DNA from: Salinisphaera sp. UBA6602
Lineage (GTDB): Bacteria > Pseudomonadota > Gammaproteobacteria > Nevskiales > Salinisphaeraceae
Reading direction: 5' to 3'
NCBI GenBank assembly: GCA_002433465.1
Contig: DJIE01000234.1
Location: 20,889 to 41,167 of the forward strand
Length of the DNA stretch: 20,279 nucleotides
Positions 15,251 through 20,279 of this stretch are shown one piece after another. Below the pieces are notes generated by a model. The model did not search any database. It saw nothing but the letters and a program-made list of their open reading frames with translations, and was not told where the DNA came from. Each line of letters begins with the position of its first letter. Position 1 is the first letter of the stretch. A program made the position numbers and the translations under genes.

Positions 15251-16162
15251 TCAGACATCGACGCTTTTGTCGTCATAGCCCTTGAGCAGGTTGAGAATGC
15301 TCGAGAAATCGTCGCCGCCGTGCCCGGCCTGGCTATGCACCGAGTAGAGGTTGCGTGCCATCGAACCCAGCGGCGTGGCCACGCCTTTCTTCAGGCTGGA
15401 ATCCATGGCCAGCCCCAGGTCCTTCAACATCAGATCCACGCCGAAGCCGGGCTTATAGCCGTTCGAGGCCGGGGCGTTGTCCATCACGCCGGGATAGGGG
15501 TTGTAGACGTTGAGCGCCCAGTTGCCGCCGGAGGCGTTTTTCATGATGTCGGACACCACGCTCGGATCGAGGCCGTTGGCCACGGCCAGATTGATGGCCT
15601 CCGAGGTGCCGGTCATGAGAATGCCCAGCAGCATGTTGTTGCACATCTTGGCGACCTGGCCCGCGCCGGCCGGCCCGGCATGGAAATAGGTCTTGCCCAT
15701 GACGTCGAACAACGGGCTGGCCTGTTCCACCGCGTCGGCCTCGCCGCCCACCATGAAGGTCAGCCCGCCGGCCTTGGCGCCGTTCACGCCGCCGGATACG
15801 GGCGCATCGAGCATCGGCAGACCGCGTTCGCTGGCCGCGGCCGCGACCTGGCGCGCCGTTTCGGCGTCGATGGTCGAACAGTCGACGAGCAGCGTACCTT
15901 CGGCCACCGCAGCCAGCAGGCCGGCTTCGCCCTGATAGAGTTCGGCCACGTGCTTGCCCGCCGGCAGCATGGAGATGACGATCTCGGCACCGCTGGCCGC
16001 ATCGGCCGCGCTATTGGCGCGCTTGGCGCCCTGGGCCACGGCATCGGCCATGGCCTGCTCCACCAGATCGAACACGGTGAGCTGATAGCCGGCTTCGATC
16101 AGGTTGGCGGCCATGGGCGCGCCCATGTTGCCCAGGCCGATAAAAGCGATTCTGGCAGCCAT
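15251..16162 (-). CDS. mmsB: 3-hydroxyisobutyrate dehydrogenase
   Basis: Oxidises 3-hydroxyisobutyrate to methylmalonate semialdehyde with NAD+, the penultimate step of valine catabolism. The 303-residue protein has the Rossmann loop GLGNMG (9-14), the substrate-binding DAPVSGG (119-125), and the catalytic Lys172 in GAGQVAKMCNN. The KPGFGVDLMLKDLGLA segment is the usual C-terminal signature. AAGGAGG lies 5-6 bases before the ATG, one of the strongest ribosome binding sites in the window. It lies 54 bases after the hydrolase gene that makes its substrate. The related tartronate semialdehyde reductases share the fold, but the neighbours decide for MmsB. Confidence 0.95.
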   Translation of the reverse strand: MAARIAFIGLGNMGAPMAANLIEAGYQLTVFDLVEQAMADAVAQGAKRANSAADAASGAEIVISMLPAGKHVAELYQGEAGLLAAVAEGTLLVDCSTIDAETARQVAAAASERGLPMLDAPVSGGVNGAKAGGLTFMVGGEADAVEQASPLFDVMGKTYFHAGPAGAGQVAKMCNNMLLGILMTGTSEAINLAVANGLDPSVVSDIMKNASGGNWALNVYNPYPGVMDNAPASNGYKPGFGVDLMLKDLGLAMDSSLKKGVATPLGSMARNLYSVHSQAGHGGDDFSSILNLLKGYDDKSVDV

Positions 16163-16216
16163 ATTCTCCTCCTTGTCTTGAGTCTTTGATCTTTTTTAAC
16201 CGCTGGTTGGCGACCG

Positions 16217-17356
16217 CTAGAGGTCGGCCAGCGGATGCTGTGCGTAGTCGTCGGGCAGCTCGAAATGGGCCGCGATCTGTTGTTCTTCGACCGCGTCGAG
16301 CGTGGCCGGCGACCACTGCGGGTTCTTGTCCTTGTCGACCAGCAAGGCACGTATGCCCTCGGCGAAATCGGGCCGGCGCGTGCAGGCAACGGCCATCGCC
16401 AGCTCGCGTTGAAAAACCTGTTCTATCGACCGTTTCGGATCGCCGGCGAGCTGGCGATGCACCACGGCCAACGACAACGGCGACGCGCCGGCCATGGCCT
16501 TGGCACCGTGGGCAAACCAGTCGTCGGTTTCGGCCTGTCGGGTTAGGCGCTCGCAAAACTCGGCCACGGTGGCCGCATCGGTAAGTCGGGCGATGCTGTG
16601 CTGACGGGCGAACAAGGCGGATTCGCGGCGCGCCTTATCGCTCGCAGCGCCATCCTCGAAATCGCGCAGCGCGCGGGCCAGCACGGCATCGTCGGCACGG
16701 CGTTCGCCTTGCCAGTCCAGCTCGGTGAGCGATGCAAACACCGCCTCGCGCTGGCCGGAGTCGACAAGGTAATCACCCAGGCCCAGCCAGAGCGCGTCGC
16801 CCGGCTGCATGGCCGTCGTCGTAAGCCCGAGAAACAGACCGATATGCTGCGGCATGCGCCCCAGAAACCAGCTCGCGCCCACGTCCGGAAACAGGCCGAT
16901 GGTGACTTCCGGCATGGCAATCTTGCTGCGCTCGGTCACCACGCGATGACTGGCGCCTGCCATCAGGCCGAGCCCGCCGCCCATCACCGTGCCGGTGCCC
17001 CAGCACAGCACCGGCTTGGGATAGCGGTGTATGCGGTGGTCGAGGCGGTATTCGTGGGCAAAGAAGGCCTCGGCTTCGGCGCTGGGGGCAGCGCCCGTAG
17101 TCGTCATTGCCTGGTAGAGACCGATAACGTCTCCGCCGGCACAGAACGCCTTTTCGCCGGCGCCGTGCAATACCACGCAGACAATATCGTCGCGCTCGGC
17201 CCAGGCATCGAGCTGGGCCTGGAGACGGTCGATCATCGTGCGCGAGAGCGCGTTCAGGGCGCGCTCGGCGTTGAGCTGGGCAAAGGCCACGCAGTAGCCG
17301 TTGCCGGCGTCGCGTTCTTCGAACAGCACCTGGGTGTCGCTCGCCTGGGCATTCAT
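16217..17356 (-). CDS. 3-hydroxyisobutyryl-CoA hydrolase
   Basis: Cleaves 3-hydroxyisobutyryl-CoA to free 3-hydroxyisobutyrate and CoA. A 379-residue crotonase-fold protein, longer than a hydratase (about 260), as expected for HIBCH. Oxyanion-hole segments CAGGD (72-76) and MGGGLGL (from 125), then MPEVTIGLFPDVGASWFLGRMP with the family's Glu150 and Asp158. The C-terminal KNPQWSPATLDAV segment is also typical of HIBCH. The chosen start has AGGAG 8 bases upstream and overlaps the preceding enoyl-CoA hydratase by ATGA; eight extra residues further upstream have no support. Generic enoyl-CoA hydratase is the usual automated label and would be wrong. Confidence 0.9.
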   Translation of the reverse strand: MNAQASDTQVLFEERDAGNGYCVAFAQLNAERALNALSRTMIDRLQAQLDAWAERDDIVCVVLHGAGEKAFCAGGDVIGLYQAMTTTGAAPSAEAEAFFAHEYRLDHRIHRYPKPVLCWGTGTVMGGGLGLMAGASHRVVTERSKIAMPEVTIGLFPDVGASWFLGRMPQHIGLFLGLTTTAMQPGDALWLGLGDYLVDSGQREAVFASLTELDWQGERRADDAVLARALRDFEDGAASDKARRESALFARQHSIARLTDAATVAEFCERLTRQAETDDWFAHGAKAMAGASPLSLAVVHRQLAGDPKRSIEQVFQRELAMAVACTRRPDFAEGIRALLVDKDKNPQWSPATLDAVEEQQIAAHFELPDDYAQHPLADL

Positions 17357-18144
17357 TGCGTACTCCTGAGATGGCCCCATACGGGCTCGCGTTTTTCCAG
17401 AAAGGCCGCCACGCCTTCGGCCGCGTCGGGCGCCTCGAACAGCCGGCCGAAGGCCGCGCGCTCGCGCGCCAGCGCCTCGGTCAGCGGAGCATGCCAGTTG
17501 GCGTGGATAAGTGTCTTGGCGGCCGCAAGCGCGGCCGGGCTCTGACGCATGGCCTGATCGGCGAGGGCGAGCCCGGCGTCGCGGCTGGCACCCTTCGCCA
17601 CCGCTGCCTCGATCAGGCCGATGCGTTGCGCGGTTTCGCTATCGAGGGTTTCGCCGCAGAGAATCAGCCGCTTGGCCCAGCCTTCACCGACCTGCGCGGC
17701 CAGCGTGGCGGTACCGCCGCCACAGGGCAGCAGGCCGACCCGCCCTTCCGGCAGGCCGAAGCGGGCATGGGCTTCGCCGATCCGCGTATCACAGGCCAGC
17801 GCGCATTCCAGCCCGGCGCCGAGACACCAGCCGTTGATCGCCGCGACCGTGAGTCCGGAAAACCCGTGCAGGCGGGTCACCACCGCCGCCAGCAGGCGGG
17901 TGAGTTCGCGGGCCGCGGCCGGGCTGACGCCGACATACATATTGAGATCGTCGCCGGCACAGAAGAAGCGCTCGCCGGCGCCGGTAAGTACCAGCGCAGC
18001 GATATCGCGCTCGGCTTCGAGCGCGTCCAGCTGCGCAGCCAGTTCGCGCAGCCCGGCCGCATCCAGCGTATGCGCCGGCGGGTTATCGAACGTCAGGACG
18101 GCCGTGCGGCCGAGGCGTTCGATACGCAACGGTGCGCCGCTCAT
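17353..18144 (-). CDS. Enoyl-CoA hydratase (methacrylyl-CoA hydration)
   Basis: A 263-residue crotonase. Oxyanion-hole residues are in CAGDDLN (62-68) and NGWCLGAGLE (104-113). Both catalytic glutamates are present: Glu113 in GAGLE and Glu133 in GLPEGRVG, so real hydratase activity is expected. In this cluster the likely substrate is methacrylyl-CoA, giving 3-hydroxyisobutyryl-CoA. The start overlaps the acyl-CoA dehydrogenase stop by ATGA, and its own stop overlaps the next start the same way; the GGGG ahead of the ATG is a weak ribosome binding site, so coupling probably matters. The order matches Pseudomonas PA0743-0747 (recalled, not searched). Confidence 0.92.
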   Translation of the reverse strand: MSGAPLRIERLGRTAVLTFDNPPAHTLDAAGLRELAAQLDALEAERDIAALVLTGAGERFFCAGDDLNMYVGVSPAAARELTRLLAAVVTRLHGFSGLTVAAINGWCLGAGLECALACDTRIGEAHARFGLPEGRVGLLPCGGGTATLAAQVGEGWAKRLILCGETLDSETAQRIGLIEAAVAKGASRDAGLALADQAMRQSPAALAAAKTLIHANWHAPLTEALARERAAFGRLFEAPDAAEGVAAFLEKREPVWGHLRSTQ

Positions 18145-19301
18145 CGCAGAATATCCCCGTCGTGATCGGCCAGCACCCGGCGGGCGATGATCAAGCGCAT
18201 GATTTCGTTGGTGCCTTCCAGAATCTGGTGCACGCGCACGTCGCGCACATGGCGTTCCAGCGGGTATTCGCGGATATAACCGTAGCCGCCGTGGATCTGC
18301 AGCGCGTCGTTGCAGATATCGAAGCAGCGATCGGTCGCCAGCCGTTTCGCCATGGCACAGAATGCGGTGGCTTCGGCATGGCCGGCATCGAGACGGCTGG
18401 CCGCCAGCCACACCATCTGGCGCGAAGCAATCAGTTCGGTAGCCATATCGGCAAGCTTGAACTGCAGGGCCTGGAAATCTTCCAGCCTGCGCCCGAACTG
18501 CTGGCGTTCGCTCATGTAGCGGCGGGCGGCGTCGAGTGCTGCCTGGGCAGTACCCAGCGAACAGGAAGCGATATTGATCCGCCCGCCGTCGAGGCCTTTC
18601 ATGGCGATGGAAAAACCCTGGCCTTCCTCGCCCAGGCGGTTGGCCGTCGGCACGCGCACATCCTCGAAGGTGATGGTCCGCGTGGCCTGGCTGTTCCAGC
18701 CCATCTTGGGTTCCTTGCGCCCATAGCTGATGCCGGGCGCATCCGCTGGCACCGCAAACGCGCTGATACCGCCCGGCCCGGCCTGGCCGGTCCGCGCCAT
18801 GACCACGAGCAGATCGGTATCGCCCGCACCCGAAATGAAGCACTTGCTGCCGTTGAGCACGTAGGCGTCGCCGTCGCGCTGGGCCTTGGTCTTGAGCGAT
18901 GCCGCATCCGAGCCCGCCCCCGGCTCGGTCAGGCAATAGGAGGCCAGCTTGTCACCCGCCGTGAGCTCGCCGCACCACTGCTCGCGCACGTCGTCGCCGC
19001 CAAACGTGGCGACCATCCAGGTCGCCATGTTGTGGATGCTGATATAGGCCGCGGTCGAGGTGCAGCCGGCAGACAAGGCTTCGAAGATCATCGCGCTGTC
19101 GAGGCGGGCCAGCCCCAGCCCGCCTTGAGCCTCGGGCGTATACAGGCCACAGAAGCCCAGCTCGCCGGCCTGGGCGATCACCTCGCGCGGGAAATAGGCC
19201 TCGGCGTCCCATTGCGCGGCGTTGGGCGCGAGTGCCGAGCGGGCGAAATCCTCGGCGGCCTCGCGCAGTGCGATCTGGGTGTCGTTGAGTTCGAAATCCA
19301 T
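18141..19301 (-). CDS. Acyl-CoA dehydrogenase, probably isobutyryl-CoA specific
   Basis: A 386-residue FAD-dependent dehydrogenase. Landmarks: YCLTEPGAGSD (122-132), GNSATRTITFEDVRVP-type FAD region written here as GWNSQATRTITFEDV, an ADP-loop with QFGRRLEDFQALQFKLADM, and the C-terminal HQILEGTNEIMR with the catalytic base Glu362. That Glu position is the one used by short/medium-chain enzymes and by ACAD8, and LEGTNEIMRLIIAR is typical of ACAD8-like isobutyryl-CoA dehydrogenases. Product is methacrylyl-CoA, with electrons to ETF. TAGGAGG sits 6-7 bases ahead of the ATG. It lies 9 bases after mmsA. 2-methylbutyryl-CoA is another possible substrate. Confidence 0.9.
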   Translation of the reverse strand: MDFELNDTQIALREAAEDFARSALAPNAAQWDAEAYFPREVIAQAGELGFCGLYTPEAQGGLGLARLDSAMIFEALSAGCTSTAAYISIHNMATWMVATFGGDDVREQWCGELTAGDKLASYCLTEPGAGSDAASLKTKAQRDGDAYVLNGSKCFISGAGDTDLLVVMARTGQAGPGGISAFAVPADAPGISYGRKEPKMGWNSQATRTITFEDVRVPTANRLGEEGQGFSIAMKGLDGGRINIASCSLGTAQAALDAARRYMSERQQFGRRLEDFQALQFKLADMATELIASRQMVWLAASRLDAGHAEATAFCAMAKRLATDRCFDICNDALQIHGGYGYIREYPLERHVRDVRVHQILEGTNEIMRLIIARRVLADHDGDILR

Positions 19302-19310
19302 AGCCGCCTC

Positions 19311-20279
19311 CTACCGCATGTTGATCGTCATGTTCGGCCCCGAAGGCACATCGTCCTCGGGCCAGCGCGAGATCACGGTCTTGGTTTCGGTATAGAAACG
19401 CACCGCCTGCTTGCCATAGGCATGCAGATCGCCGAAGAAGGAGTTTTTCGAGCCAGTGAAGGAGAAGAACGGCGCCGGCACCGGAATCGGCAGATTGATG
19501 CCGACCTGGCCGACTTCGGTTTCGTACTGATACTTGCGTGCGGCCGCACCCGACTTGGTGAAAATCGACGTGCCGTTGCCGTAGGGGTTGGCGTTGACCA
19601 GCTCGATCGCCTCTTCGAGGGTGTCGACATGCATCACGCACAGGGCCGGTCCGAAGATCTCTTCCTGATAGATCGCCATGTCGGTGGTGACGTTGTCGAA
19701 CAGCGTGGGGCCGATCCAGTTGCCGTCGGGATAACCGTCGACCGTGCAGTTCGAGCCGTCGAGCAGTACGTCGGCGCCCTCGGCGGCCGCGCCCTGGATC
19801 AAGTCGCGTACGCGGTCGCGTGATTTCTTGTTGATTAGCGGGCCATAGGCGGCGCCCTCGTCGCCCGGCGCGCCGGGACGGATATCGGCCAGCGCGTTCT
19901 TGATATCGTCGACCCAGTCGCGGGTGGATTCGCCTACCAGCACGGCCACGGAAATGGCCATGCAACGCTGGCCGGCCGCGCCACAGGACGACCCCACCAG
20001 CGACGAAACCACCTGATCCTTGTCGGCATCGGGCATGACGATCATATGGTTCTTGGCCCCGGCCATGGCCTGCACGCGCTTGAGGTTGTGCGTGCCTTTT
20101 CTATAGACGTGCTCGGCCACCGGCACCGAACCAACGAACGACACCGCCTTCACATCCGGGTGATCAAGAATGGCATTCACCTGGCGTTTGTCGCCGTGGA
20201 TGAGCTGGAGCAGCCCCTTGGGAAAGCCCGCTTCGGCGAACAGCTCGGTAAGCATCACCGGCGTGAGCGGATCCTGCTC
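19311..20279 (-). CDS. mmsA: Methylmalonate-semialdehyde dehydrogenase (3' part)
   Basis: The frame runs off the window end, so only the C-terminal 322 residues are seen. MmsA oxidises methylmalonate semialdehyde, with CoA, to propionyl-CoA and CO2/HCO3-, the last step of distal valine degradation. Recognised: [30 protein letters not shown], the catalytic Cys in [21 protein letters not shown], and the family-specific end [29 protein letters not shown]. It is first in the visible part of the operon. The 5' end and the promoter lie beyond base 20279. Confidence 0.96.
   Translation of the reverse strand, partial: EQDPLTPVMLTELFAEAGFPKGLLQLIHGDKRQVNAILDHPDVKAVSFVGSVPVAEHVYRKGTHNLKRVQAMAGAKNHMIVMPDADKDQVVSSLVGSSCGAAGQRCMAISVAVLVGESTRDWVDDIKNALADIRPGAPGDEGAAYGPLINKKSRDRVRDLIQGAAAEGADVLLDGSNCTVDGYPDGNWIGPTLFDNVTTDMAIYQEEIFGPALCVMHVDTLEEAIELVNANPYGNGTSIFTKSGAAARKYQYETEVGQVGINLPIPVPAPFFSFTGSKNSFFGDLHAYGKQAVRFYTETKTVISRWPEDDVPSGPNMTINMR

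Noticed and set aside
18132..19823. 563-codon plus-strand open frame opposite the acyl-CoA dehydrogenase and mmsA
   Set aside because: It spans two conserved minus-strand genes and has Arg/His/Gly-rich composition typical of shadows.

Overview
The window is high-GC bacterial chromosome, most likely from a gammaproteobacterium. The evidence is gene order: dapF-DUF484-xerC, hslV-hslU-DUF971 and a Pseudomonas PA0743-0747-like valine-degradation cluster. The genus cannot be fixed from sequence alone; a Salinisphaera-like or other marine/halophilic lineage is a guess. No rRNA, tRNA or CRISPR array was seen.

Layout. (1) 1-623: 3' part of a plus-strand Rossmann dehydrogenase resembling long-chain acyl-ACP reductase, converging on an amidase and a tiny GatC/AtzG-like partner (860-2451, minus), with an 11-bp inverted repeat between the converging genes. 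(2) 2686-5480, minus: an orphan four-helix membrane protein, a PAS-GAF-GGDEF diguanylate cyclase with a degenerate inhibitory site, and a gene-poor leader holding a perfect 9-9-9 inverted repeat. (3) 5481-8406, minus: hslV-hslU behind a convincing sigma-32-type promoter, a terminator, then DUF971 and a small lipoprotein. (4) 8522-11745, minus: PCuAC copper-chaperone lipoprotein, dapF, DUF484, xerC. (5) 11765-13360, plus: a Zur-box-like palindrome in the divergent promoter, a MerC-type membrane protein, a 237-bp MITE-like element with terminal inverted repeats, zur, and a small membrane gene broken by a frameshift. (6) 13490-20279, minus: mmsA (partial), acyl-CoA dehydrogenase, enoyl-CoA hydratase, 3-hydroxyisobutyryl-CoA hydrolase, mmsB and an acyl-CoA synthetase, a distal valine/isobutyrate catabolic operon with ATGA overlaps.

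How it works together. Region 6 takes isobutyryl-CoA through methacrylyl-CoA, 3-hydroxyisobutyryl-CoA, 3-hydroxyisobutyrate and methylmalonate semialdehyde to propionyl-CoA. Region 5 looks like a zinc-responsive locus: Zur, a MerC-type metal transporter candidate, and a Zur-like site that also faces the PCuAC-dapF-xerC operon. That would tie a copper chaperone and cell-wall/lysine and chromosome-dimer genes to zinc status. The MITE-like element has inserted exactly between merC and zur, supplies the merC stop codon, and may have changed zur expression. These regulatory links are inferred from sequence and are untested.
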